From: Aspergillus flavus
Lineage: Eukaryota; Ascomycota; Eurotiomycetes; Eurotiales; Aspergillaceae
Length of the DNA stretch: 64,000 nucleotides
Assembly (NCBI RefSeq): GCF_009017415.1
Contig: NC_092404.1
Location: 2,852,001 to 2,916,000, forward strand
Reading direction: 5' to 3'
The position numbers and the translations under genes were made by a program. Of the stretch, positions 49,868 through 60,843 are shown in pieces. Position 1 is the stretch's first letter. Every line of letters begins with the position of its first letter. The notes below the pieces were generated by a model that ran no database searches, was not told where the DNA came from, and saw nothing but the letters and a program-made list of their open reading frames with translations.

Positions 49868-51606
49868 TTACTCTTGCTTAGCGCCATGTTCAAGCAGCAG
49901 ACTGACCACCTCCTGATGCCCTTTCTCTTGAGCACGTGCAAGTGCCGTCTCGCGATGCTGGTTTTTGCACTCCAGATCAGCACCATATTCAAGCAGGAGC
50001 CTAACTGTATCCTGGAATCCATCCTCAGCAGCGATTATCAGTGGTGTGTTGCCATCCTTATCCTCACAGTGTAGATTAGCACCCCCCTCCAGCAGTAGCC
50101 TGATTACATGAACCGCACCCTCATGTCCCTGTAGAACAGTGCACATCACTACTGTAGATCCTTCGTCATCTTTGTGCCCAAGATCAGCACCCCCTTCAAG
50201 TAGTAGCCTGACTATACCCTCGTGTCCTTCTTTAGCAGCCAGCATCACTGCTGTACATCCTTCGTTATCTTTGTGCTCAAGTTCAGCACCATTTTCAAGT
50301 AGTAGCCTGACCACACCCTCGTGTCCTCGTTCGGCAGCCCGCATCATTGCTGTACATCCTTCGATATCTTTGTGCTCGAGATCAGCACTCTTTCCAAGTA
50401 ATAGTCTGACCATATCCTCACGTCCATGAATAGTAGCCTCTGCTAATATGGTGTGACCCCGTTTAGATACACACCACAGCTCAGCACCGTTCTCAAGTAG
50501 CAGCCTAAGTATACCCTCATGTCCTGTTGTGACAGCATATACCACTGGTGTACTGCCGTCAAAGCTTCTGTGCTTGGGATCAGCACCTTTTCAAGCAATA
50601 GTCTGACCAGACCCTCATGTCCTTCTAGAACAGCCCATGCTAGTGGTGTATAACTGAACTTTTCTTCAGTCTCGAGGTCAGCACCCTTTTCAAGCAATAG
50701 TCTGACCACATCCTCATGTCCTTTCATAACAGCCCATGCTAGTGGCGCACGGTCGAGTGAATCTTTCTCCTCGGGATCAGCACCTTTTTCAAGCAATACT
50801 CTGACCACTCCCCCGTGTCCTCTTTTGGCAGCCCATAACACTGGTGTACGGCTGCCTCCAATTTTGTTCTTGAAATCAGCGCCTTTTTCAAGCAATACTC
50901 TGACCACTCCCTCATGTCCTTCTATAGCAGCCCATGCTAATGGTGTGTAACCTTGCCCATCTCCGTGGCTAAGGTCAACACCCCTTTCAAGTAGCAGCCT
51001 AACGACACCCTCGTTTCCTTTTTTGGCTGCCCATATAACTGGTGTGCGATGATATTCATTATCGACAAGATCAAGACGAGCACCTTTTTCAAGCAGTAGT
51101 CCGACCACATCCTCGTGCCCATTCATAGCAGCCCATATCACTGGTGTGCGCCCATACGGATGATCATCATTATCAAGATCAGCGCCATTTTCAAGTAATA
51201 GTCTAACCACATCCTTATGCCCTAAAGAAGCGGCATATATCAGTGGTGTATAACCACGCTCATCTGTGCACTCTAGAACAGCACCCTTCTCAAGCAATAA
51301 TCTCACCACCTCCTCGTGCCCATAGAGAGCGGCATATATCAGTGGTGTCCAACCACGCTCATTTGTGCACTCCAGATCAGCGCCCCTTTTGAGCAGTGCC
51401 TCTATGGGTAGTGTATAACCCTTTCGTGAGTACCATCGCAGGGATGAGCTTCCACCAAACTTGATATTAAATTTGTAGAGCGGATCCACTTGTTGAATAT
51501 GATAGATTCGGCGACTCGTCATCAAAAAGTATAGAATGTCCTTCTGACTCGATAGGGTTTCGATGATCAGAAGGAGTACTTCATTTGGAAGATTGAGGAG
51601 AGACAT
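49868..51606 (-). pseudogene. F-box-like/ankyrin-array protein with a 1-nt frameshift
   Basis: The start at 51606 gives MSLLNLPNEVLLLIIETL, an F-box-like N terminus, followed by about fifteen full 33-residue ankyrin repeats plus one partial. The repeats have the TPL-AA--GHE-VVRLLLE-GAD consensus and a DNA period near 99 nt. In the ninth full repeat, the T run at 50588-50591 is one base short compared with sister repeats (which read CCCTTTT or CCTTTTT), and the frame shifts. The rest of the array continues in the new frame to the stop at 49868, with no other fault. Fungal F-box/ANK proteins probably act as ubiquitin-ligase adaptors. A sequencing error in the homopolymer is a real alternative to a pseudogene. 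Confidence 0.8.
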
Positions 51607-52623
51607 TGCGAAGACGCAAAGTAGTATAGCAACCGAGAGGCTTTTGCAATATCTATTGACAAGGATTGTCCGCTTTCCTGATTGAAAAACGAAAGATTTA
51701 TCCAGCGTAGGGTAGATGAAACTTGAAAGGAGAGAGGAGAGGAATGATCTCATCTGAACTCTCCCCGATCACCTGACTAGTATACATACTATGCCGAAGG
51801 TGCTGTGCCTTATCATTATGTGCATAACCAGGTATCACAACCAAGCAACGTGTTCAAATGACTACCATAGAGAGCTAAAAGGATAGGCTAAGTGACTCTT
51901 ACTATATCAAGATAACGAGGATTGCACCTTTGAAGTCTATATGTAATATGCTAATTCTAAAGATAAAATATTCTTGATTTTTAGAAGTAATTCCACATTC
52001 ATGGGGTCAATAGCGGCGTCAAGAGTGCACTCATGTTAGTTATTCTGGAGCGAGGAGGAGTCCTCACATCTCCCTGCAGAGACGTTCAGGGAAGAGCATC
52101 CGGAATCATGGATAACCTCTTGCGACGAGAGCTGTTTGCCAAAGGAGACTTTGTGCCGGGTCCGGACGCACCAACCATGGGATTTCTCTCTGATCCGTTC
52201 GGAGAAGGTACGAGGAGGTCATTTGCGTAATATGGCTATTATTCGACGGGACTGGCGTCACACGATTGAATGACTGCTGCATGATGTTGGGCTATCCATA
52301 TGTTGGTTAGAGCAGGGTTGACTTGATGAGGTACAATTGATCATAGCCTCAATTTCAATTTAATGTCAATTAACAGAGACATAGAATCCGCAGTGATTTC
52401 ATCAGAGCAATGCCTTTTCTCTGGACGGGTTATACTCAGCCCCAGCCAGTCGCAGTCCCATGCTGACCAACAGCACGACACCGTTTGGACCTTTCCCACG
52501 GAGACTGAAGCCGTCGAACCTAGCATTATTGTATTGGACAATAGTGAAAGAACATATCTAATCAACGTGCCTACATATCCTGTCGTACAGCGCTTACGTA
52601 GAACTCGGTGATGGCTAATGCAT
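51607..52623. other. intergenic between ankyrin gene and Zn2Cys6 regulator
   Basis: About 1 kb. A plus-strand frame at 52033-52230 (LLRRELFAKGDFVPGPDAPT) looks protein-like but lacks a family match. The rest is AT-rich with no gene. Confidence 0.4.
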
Positions 52624-55012
52624 CTACTGCCACCGAAAGAACTCAGGCACGCTGGTGTCCAACCCCAACTCGTCCAGCCAGTTTAAGAAGTCCTCACTGG
52701 TTTCAAGAGTATCCACGTTCGGTATTGTCTCATCTTGTTCGTGGGCATTTAAGGACATCCCGATCAAATGGGAACTATCCCCGACTCGATCACTGTTGTT
52801 TGGTGCAGGCCGATTGCCTGTGCCGGGTTGTGGTCCATCTGCCATCTGACCACCTGACGGGTAATCCAAAGTATCATCTAAGAGCTTGATCATGGCCTTT
52901 GTGACTTCCACACACGCCTGGTGTGTGCTATTGTTCGGTGGGTTAGCACTTTCGAACCAGGAAACAAGTAAGCTTAGATTACGGATGATTCTGGACCTGG
53001 GAATGGAACATGGTAGTGGCACCCTGGACACCGTACAGCGATGGAGTTCGGTAGCAACAACGCCTGCCGCCGGGAGAGCATAAAAGAGAAACTAGTTGAC
53101 CCCGACAGGTTAGAGGATAGGGGATAGACATGGAAACAGGTTACAATGACTTACAATCCACGTGTACTGCTCCCGAATGCTGCCTTCTTGATCGCGTTGC
53201 CTTGTAAAGTCCGTGACTACCGAGACTATCTGCATGGCCGAGTCTAGAAGATCGGTCATGGCATCGAGACTCTCACTGCAACGAATACGCTCGACTTGGA
53301 ACACCGTATAGAGGTATTCCAGATGGATAACCAGACTTACTATGGACAGGTGCGGGCCTAGAACCTCCCAGGTGTGCTTGCTGTAGTGAAACTCATTGGG
53401 AACCTTATCCCACAATCGCTTACACTCTTGATAAGTAATGCTATAAGCATATTAGTATTCCACGTATTGAGAGAGAAGTCTACGCCGTTCATCTTACTGA
53501 AGTTCATTCTGTCTAGAACCAACCGAGTCCCGCCCCAAGGACAGTTCCATCACCTGCTCTCGCAACCTCGCAATCATGTATCGCAGCCGGATGACTGTTG
53601 CAGGGCGAAGACCACCGTTGCACGTGCCCCACCCATCCGATGTCAGTTGCCTGACAGCCTTGTCGAGGGAAAGGTTATCCAGGACGAGACTATAGTCATC
53701 GAGATCCAAGGGTAGTCCCACGTCGCAGTAATGGTAGGGAAGTCGAGGCGGTCTTCCCAGGAAAGTAGCAAGATTCTTGTCGGTGCGATATGATGCTGCA
53801 AAAACCCTCTTGCGAGTCTGCGAGAGAAAGAAGGGAATGGAGGACTCAGGAGAATGTGGACGGTGTAGGCCCATGGCATGGATGCAGGAGACAAGGTCCC
53901 CAAATTGGGTGTAAATCTGATGACCTATTCTCTATTAGCCTTGTGCATTGCGCTATAGAGTGCATTGGCATTACTTGTCTCTCCCATTATATTTGATGCC
54001 AATACGAAATACGCGTAGTTCAGCCAAACCACCAAGTCATTCACATTGTCGTACTGCCTGCAGATTTCAAGACATGCATGACTTGCAGCTGCCATCTCCA
54101 TGGTAAAGGCGTCTGAACTGATTTCATCCTTGCCATTCAGAGATAACAACGGGGAGGAAGACGACACGCTGGCACCGAGTCCCGCCATAGCGAAGATGAT
54201 ACCGACAAACTCCCATCGCAGATTCGCACCCGTGAACAAATTGTAAAACCGGTCCGTTGTCATGTTCGCTTCCACCTTGATCGATTGGGTAGCCGTGTTC
54301 TGAGTGATCTGGGATCCTAAACCCTCGTGCGGCCATCTCTCCCTGTCCCAGTAATCTCGAAGCAGCCTTAAGGGAGTAAGGACAAGAGGAGCTGGGATGA
54401 CTGTGAACGAGCTTCGATAGTATTTGTCGGTCACTAAATCTTCATAGAGCCTCAGGGGACGCAGAAGCTGCACCAGTCGGGGAAACACGTGAGTGAAGTC
54501 GGCACTCCATGCCTTGCGCAGGGTGGATGCATGTGCTGTTTTCGGTGTTGAGAGGCACATATCTTGTTGACCATGGTCAAATGCAGATATAAAGCTGGTG
54601 GATCCCAAGTAAGTTGGCTGGGAGGCAGACGTCACGCCCATCTGAGGCCCAGTTGGTGCGATGCTGTCACCCCGGCTGGAAGAGACATCGAAGACCTCAT
54701 CTTCGCGCGATGGGTTGGCAGGAGAAACGCTGCGAGGTGCCTGTCTCTTCTTCCGTGGTCGAGTTAAAGGGGCCGGATGATAGTAGCACTGGTACTGTCA
54801 GTCCGCAACTTACAGGCTCTGGGTTCGTGTCCAGATTCAGATCGGATTTGAAAATCAAAGGAGTTTGTACATACCTTAGAACTTAAACCCCTAATATCAC
54901 ATCGTCTACACGTCGGTTGTTGATGGTCACACCGGATTTTGGAGATGCGACACGGCTCACAGGAGACTAGCTTACCATTTTTCCGGACCATGTCCCTAGA
55001 AATGTTCTTCAT
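52624..55012 (-). CDS. Zn2Cys6 transcription factor with fungal-specific middle domain
   Basis: Five exons (55012-54875, 54788-53975, 53924-53498, 53440-53155, 53091-52624) join in phase to 710 aa. The binuclear zinc cluster CEPCRISKIRC-DHQQPTC-RRC-DIRGLSSK-C is completed only when the first intron is removed, which puts the sixth Cys in KCYYHPAP. A basic linker (TRPRKKRQAPR) follows. The middle homology region includes the DLVSCIHAMGLHRPHS segment and further helices. The C terminus is acidic and Leu-rich (NVDTLETSEDFLNWLDELGL), a likely activation region. It is divergent from the peptide transporter at 55370 with 357 nt between them, which makes that gene a plausible target. Intact. Confidence 0.92.
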
Positions 55013-55369
55013 GGTGGTTAGATCTATAATCCAGCATCGCCTTATTCTCGTATTCCCAGCTTGTCGGTGGTGAATATGGTGAAGGAGGTGGAAGAAGAGT
55101 CGGAGTTCCTGCCGGTTACTAATCGCAGATTTACTCCGCTCTCGGGACGAACCATATGTTATCTGGGGTTGTATTCCGAGCCCTATCGGAATGAAATAAA
55201 TACATCACGGATTCATACTAGTTACTTCTTAAGTCTATGGATATGCGGCCAAAATCTTTTGGCTTATTTCTTTCAACCAAATGCCTCCTGATTCCATCTG
55301 TCCTTTTCGATTTGATTTCTACTTTCCACCGGTACCAAGCTGCAAGCATAGCGACTTCCGTCAGACACA
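55013..55369. promoter_or_regulatory. divergent promoter between Zn2Cys6 regulator and PTR transporter
   Basis: 357 nt. It contains CCG-N4-CGG (CCGCTCTCGG, about 55136-55145) and the larger inverted repeat listed next, both forms known from Zn2Cys6 target sites. Confidence 0.6.
55173..55192. promoter_or_regulatory. inverted repeat ATTCCGA-N6-TCGGAAT, candidate Zn2Cys6 site
   Basis: Perfect 7-nt arms around the spacer GCCCTA, presenting a CCG/CGG pair 8 nt apart. It lies midway between the regulator and the transporter start codons. Zn2Cys6 dimers bind such CGG/CCG pairs, so an operator role is inferred. Confidence 0.55.
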
Positions 55370-57341
55370 ATGAGCACAGGAGACGATATCGAAGGACAGA
55401 AAGTGGCCACATCCAATGAAAGTAAAGGGGATCCACAGCAGTTTCAAACGGTAGTAAGTGCGCATGACGAAGAAGATTTACTTCCTGTGGTAGACGACGT
55501 ATCCTTCCCAGTATGGTTGATCGCGTTCGTGGGAGCTGCCGAGCGTTTCGCCTGGTATGGGCCGACCACCCCTTTGCACGAGTCTTTCTGTTGATTGACT
55601 CTGAAGCTAGACAAGGAATTCTAATCTCAAGCAAAGAATTACATCCAGCATTCTCCTTCCAGCAAGATTCCCGGCGTACTGGGCCTGCGCGAAGCGATGG
55701 CAACCAATATTGTGAACGCGATGATGGCTGCCGGTTATCTCGCAACGATCCCAGCAGCAGTCATGGCTGATATGTGGTTGGGTCGCTATAGAACTATTCT
55801 GGTCTCTGCTCTGTATGATCTTGATTGAATTGCTACCACGCTCGTCAAGGCTAATCATCAGACAGCCTCCAACTCTGCGGCTCTGTGATTTTGTTCGGGA
55901 CCTCCTTTCCTCGCGCCGTTCAAGCCGGTGCCGCAGAAGGTGGATTAGCCACCGCTATCGTGCTCATCTCTCCAGGCTCAGGAGGCGTGCGATCCTCCAT
56001 CGCTTCATTTATCGGTATGTCACAATGGAAGCACCAGTTGCCTGGAGTTGACAACCTCTTCGAGCTGACCGGCCATAGCGGAGCAGTACACTGAAATAAA
56101 CCCCAAGGTCAAGGTACTAAAGAACGGAAAAAAGCTCATCACAGATCGAGAGCTTACAATTCAATATATCTACAATGTGTACTACTGGTATTTCGTTCTC
56201 GTGCCTCGTTTCGACATCTAGCACTGTTGACACCTCGGGCTAGGATGGTGAATGTGGGTGGACTGTCGGCCCTGATGACCACAATTCTTGAGAAGTATGT
56301 TGGATACTGGGTCGCGTACCTGGTGCCCTTGTGCATGATGGCTCTATCGGTTGTGCCATTGCTGGCGTGGCGACATACGCTGGGTAAGTGATGCCTTACA
56401 CCGACGCCAGAGAAATAGATGCCAACTGTTCCCGCGATCAGTCCAACGCCCACCAAGTGGCTCTGTGCTGCCACAAGCCAGTAGAGCAATGGTGTATGGT
56501 ATACGCGAAGGGGTTTAGATGGACGAGGCCAAGCCAGAAAAACAACAAGAGAAGCACCACCGACAGGTGCCCTGGACCGATACATTCATTGACGAGTTGA
56601 AGAGTGGATTACTCGCATGTCGGGTTTTGTACGCCCCCAGTGTGAATATGTCAACTTAAAGGCATGGACAACTGACATGATATCCTCTTTCAGTCTCCTC
56701 TTTCCCGTTCATTGGTTGTGCCTGAATCAAACCTTCAATAACCTCATTTCCCAGGCCGGACAGATGGTTAATTCCGGAGTTCCGAACGACACCATCAAGT
56801 CACCCAACCCTATTGCCAGCATTATCCTGACTCCAGTGGCCTCAAAGGGTCTATACCTTTCTTGACCCGGCGCAGGATTCGATTCGGGCCCATGGCCCGG
56901 ATTGCCATGGGATTCCTATTTCTCACCCTCGCTATGGTTTACACCGCGATCCTGCAGAAATTAGTCTACTCCACGGGCCCTTGTTACAACCATCCCCTGA
57001 CGTGCCCGGAGTCAGATCATGGCCAGATTCCCAATCAAATCTCCATGTTCCTGCAAACGCCAATCTACGTCCTCAGTGCAATTGCGGAAATCTTCTGTTT
57101 CACCACGGGGACAGAATACGCCTACAACCAAGCCCCAAAGAAGATGAAATCGATGGTTCAATCGGTGGGGATGGCCACCGCTGGAGTTGGAGCTTGCCTG
57201 GCCATGGCTTTTACGCCAATAACCAAGGACCCTCATCTGGTTATCATGTATTCGTCATTGGCGGGCGTCATGGCCGTGACAACGGTTTTGTTCGGGGCAT
57301 TCTTTGGAAAGCACGATAGGGAGAAGACCCTCCTTCTATGA
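55370..57341 (+). pseudogene. POT/PTR2-type peptide transporter, decayed
   Basis: Exons are readable along the whole gene: VDDVSFPVWLIAFVGAAERF, KIPGVLGLREAMATNIVNAM, LQ-type PTR segment LCGSVILFGTSFPRA, KLITDRELTIQYIYNVYYW, GSVLPQASRAMVYGIR, then SQAGQMVNSGVPNDTIKSPN and a C-terminal membrane part. Two clear faults exist. The first is an in-frame TAG at 56516-56518 (CAG to TAG is one change). The second is a one-base deletion near 56855-56857, where TAC-CTT-TCT no longer encodes the conserved GLYPFL stretch. The exon-1 donor region near 55580 also lacks GT at the expected place. POT proteins import di- and tripeptides with protons. Not expected to be functional. Confidence 0.82.
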
Positions 57342-58540
57342 CTAAAGCCCCACGAGCGGTTGGTAAACATTGAGGGAATTCTGAAGCTTTACATGAAGGT
57401 AGAAAGTGGAGGCAGGTAGTGGTTGTGTTTGTTCCTTCTCTCTTTGACAGGGAGGGACACGATTATACACGGGAATCAATGCAACCGTACTCAGGATAAT
57501 CTCTATTGAATGCTGTGATCGGTAAGCTAAATAAATTTGCCGTCCCTATTCAACATTAAGGTCAAGAGCGAGTAATTTAAAGACGGATATCTTAGACCCC
57601 GGCACTAAAAAATAACATATCCGATCCATTCATAGACAAATGATCCTCTAAGAATCCTCTCACCCATACCAATGGATTTATAAGCAAGGTATGTAGGATT
57701 AACCATTCGCCGGATAGTTCAACGGTTGAATATGAGAAGAATCAACATCACACGATTGCTAGTTTATAGCGTAGATATTCGTTCCAGATACTAGGTCGGA
57801 GGATATGACGTTAGTCTGAGGGAAACATAGATGAATGGATGTAGCATTGCTTCCACTGAGAGATGTTTTGCAAAAGTTCCAGTCTGGCCTGCTCTTGTCA
57901 ATCACCTTGAAGCTCATAAGTCCCTTTTCCTTGACAGAGCCCGCACCTCTAATATCCGCATCCGCATAAGAGTCTGTGAGTTCATTGCTTAGCTTCCCAG
58001 AGTGTCCGAAAAATAAGATGAACCATCAGATATAACAATCTGGATAAGATCATTTGATTCTCAACCTAGTATGGTCTGTATCTCTGCCCAATCGCATATA
58101 AGAATGAGTCCCGGTCATTTGGCGCTGCTAGATTCGTAAGAGGGATTCTTGAACTTCAATTATATGCTCCCTTGACGTATACAGTACACAGAAGTCGATA
58201 GACACCTCTCTCTCTGAAGTTACAAAGAATGGGTATAAAGTCTCTACAAGCCAAGACTCGCGTGTACAACAATAGAGGATAGTGAGAAATTCTTGTATAG
58301 CTCGGGCTCGGGCCTGACAACCCAGACTTCGGAGGATACGAACAAGGCTCATAAGTGTGCTTCGCTTATACGAACACAGAACAATCATAGAATGAGTTGA
58401 GTGCTTCTAATAAAGAGCGATGATGTAGCACAGGTAAGCCATACAGAGGGAGGTCAACTACTTGAACCCATAACACATTCAAGGGTAGACTGAGTAGGTA
58501 CATTGGCACTCAAGGCCTTCCAGGACAAGGTGCATTGAGG
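57342..58540. other. intergenic, AT-rich
   Basis: About 1.2 kb. One minus frame at 58128-58388 (86 codons) is unassigned. No gene is recognised. Confidence 0.45.
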
Positions 58541-58670
58541 AAAGGTTTAATCTAAAAATGAATGAGTTGAGTTCTTAGCTAACAAGGCCCTCCTAACAGG
58601 ATCAGACAAAACTATAACACTCGATTCGGCATTTGCTGAAGGATGGCAAGATGTAGTGTAAATTGTGGAA

Positions 58671-59075
58671 TTACGCTCTGCAGTCACCATCACTGACCTG
58701 TCCGACGAGATTAGGTGTTCCATCCTCACATTTACTGAGGCACTTCGCAGGCCCAGGAGCAGTATAGCTTGTTGGAACATGGTTACCAATATCTACAAGG
58801 ATACCAAGTTCATATCCATTATAAACCCCTGGAATCTTGACCGTGGGACTGGGAGCTCCAATGCCGTCTCCTATGACGGTCAATTGTGCACAGTTGATGT
58901 AAAACTGAGACTGTCCGTATGTCCCAGCCTGGTAAAACCCAAAGTGCTCCCCACGCATGAGGTAATTGCTCGGGGGTAGATCTGATAGAAGCTGAAAAGT
59001 GAAATTCCGAATCGGCAGGCTACCATAGAAATTCGCGCAGTTAATACCGAACTCATCGATAGACATGTATGTCAT
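58671..59075 (-). pseudogene. truncated AA9 lytic polysaccharide monooxygenase
   Basis: A 134-codon frame reads NFTFQLLSDLPPSNYLMRGE, then GTYGQSQFYINCAQLTVIG and PSPTVKIPGVYNGYE, ending LVDIGNHVPTSYTAPGPAK. This is the C-terminal two thirds of an AA9 LPMO. The N-terminal copper-binding His and the first half are missing, and no upstream exon was found; the sequence before it belongs to a beta-galactosidase relic. AA9 enzymes cut cellulose oxidatively. Not expected to be functional. Confidence 0.7.
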
Positions 59076-60176
59076 GGAATAAAGCTTGAAACGTCACCTT
59101 TGTAGGAGCTTGTTTCAATTCCATCGGGTGCTTGGCTGAGGTATACGGCGAGTGGACATATTCATAGGCTGGGTGGTAACACCGTGGTTGAATCTGATTT
59201 GACAGGCCGTGAAGGGTAGTAGCTAGTGCCACCTTGAAGAATTGGCCTTGCGATTTGGCTTCGGAATACTTCTCGCGGGTGACAGTGCCTTCCTCAGCAA
59301 TTATAGCTCCAAGGTCGTAGCTAGCATAAAAGTCTGGGTATCCTAGGTTTACCCAGTTCGTGCCACCTCCGATGGAGTAGAGGCTAAGCTTTTGACACCA
59401 GAAGCATAGATATGCTTGAAGACTACGCGTTATTAACTGGGGTACAATTTTTGTACCCAGGATCGCCTCATCCACTGGATGTTCCAGCTTGGAATTCCGT
59501 GATGAGGTGTGGAGTGCTCGGGCTTAATGTAAGGCGTGCATTCCAGTAGCTGTCGTTCAACTACCCAGCCGGCCAGTCGTATAAATTGTAACACCCCACT
59601 CCGATGGGGTATTGGTCATAACCGTAGATATCGATGACGCCCAAGCCAGTTCCCGGAGCATTGTAACCGTTGTTGTTGGCGTCGTTACTAGTTATAGGGA
59701 CGACGATACCAGCATCGCGAGCTTTATCGATGAAGTATTGCATGTACTGTCTATCTAGACCCAATGCCTCTCCCTCGAACATGGAGTACTCATTCTCGGC
59801 CTGCAGAAGTATCACAAGCCCGCCGTTTGTTATTTGTGCGTCGGCAATGATCTTATACACGTGAGACATGTAGTTATCAATGGCAGACAAAAGGTTAGGA
59901 GCAGTAGTGCGCAAAATGTCCTTTACTCTCTGCAACCACCCAAGGAGACCGACTTTCTCAACGGCGTCTAGCCACACACTAGGAACAGGATCACGAGATG
60001 GAGCATACTCTCCCGCGAGCATAAAGATACGTTCGCACTTGACAAAGAGAGAGTCTGCGTCGTACGTCACAATATCCTGTAGGGAAGTAGGTTTCGAAGC
60101 TCGTGGGGTGGAAAGTGATGGTAGAGAGAACAGGGGACGCTAGAGCGAGCGCATGCAGTAAATGATGAAGCTTCAT
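59076..60176 (-). pseudogene. GH35 beta-galactosidase relic
   Basis: A signal peptide starts at 60176 (MKLHHLLHALALASP). After a likely short intron the frame reads DIVTYDADSLFVKCERIFML, GEYAPSRDPVPSVWLDAVEK, then jumps straight to LLGWLQRVKDILRT. About 60 residues that normally lie between, including the GPYINAE-type core, are missing (junction about 59940-59955). The acid/base Glu survives in LLQAENEYSMFEGE and the nucleophile region in LITEFQAG, but TAG (59561-59563) and TGA (59468-59470) interrupt this frame. The end ([32 protein letters not shown]) lies in another frame, 59053-59475. Downstream of an intact sugar transporter on the same strand. Confidence 0.8.
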
Positions 60177-60843
60177 GTGCAGTCTTCATGACTAGCATGG
60201 TGCATGCCAGCAATTGGTTATCAACTTACCATCACGCGCGTTTGGCCTTCCAAATAGTTCTTCCTCTGCAGGTTACTTCACAGAATATGCATATAAAAAA
60301 GTACCATTGTGTTAATGTTCAAACAAATCAAGCAGGGTCGCCAGGGTTGATCACTCCACACTCACAGGAAGGCCAATTTGAGACTACCCCGGCGTCCCTG
60401 GGGTCCGGGTACATGGGTATCCATGCATACAGCTTCTCTTCGGCTCGAATAAGAATATCATTGAGCAAACGGTTGCCCATGGGTCGGTCCCCACATTATC
60501 CCCACAATGTATCTACCGAGGGAGGACACTTTTTACAAGGAAAGATCTTCGTGATCGTATCAATATCACTTTAGGGTTGGGCGGCGGCGTTCTCGGACGC
60601 CCATTGGTCTATCGCCGCCGCTAATATTCAGTGGCTGCACAGCTGACTTGGCACTCTTTTCTTCCTCTCTCACTGGCCTACCCTAGATGAGATACAATAC
60701 TCGGCCAACAGAGGAGAGTGGCATGATTGGCTTCTCTGTCTCGAACGATATACTAAGTATCTAGTTCCCTCGCCATATTCACCCACTGAACTGCATACTA
60801 CCTCCCACTAGCCTCCAGCCTGGTCAGTGGTCAGTTCCACCCC
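60177..60843. other. intergenic between GH35 relic and sugar transporter
   Basis: About 670 nt that would hold the former beta-galactosidase promoter and the transporter 3' end. No gene is seen. Confidence 0.5.

Noticed and set aside
49868..51606. Regular 99-nt repeats considered as a CRISPR or satellite array
   Set aside because: Translation shows ankyrin repeats with the standard 33-residue consensus, so the periodicity is coding.
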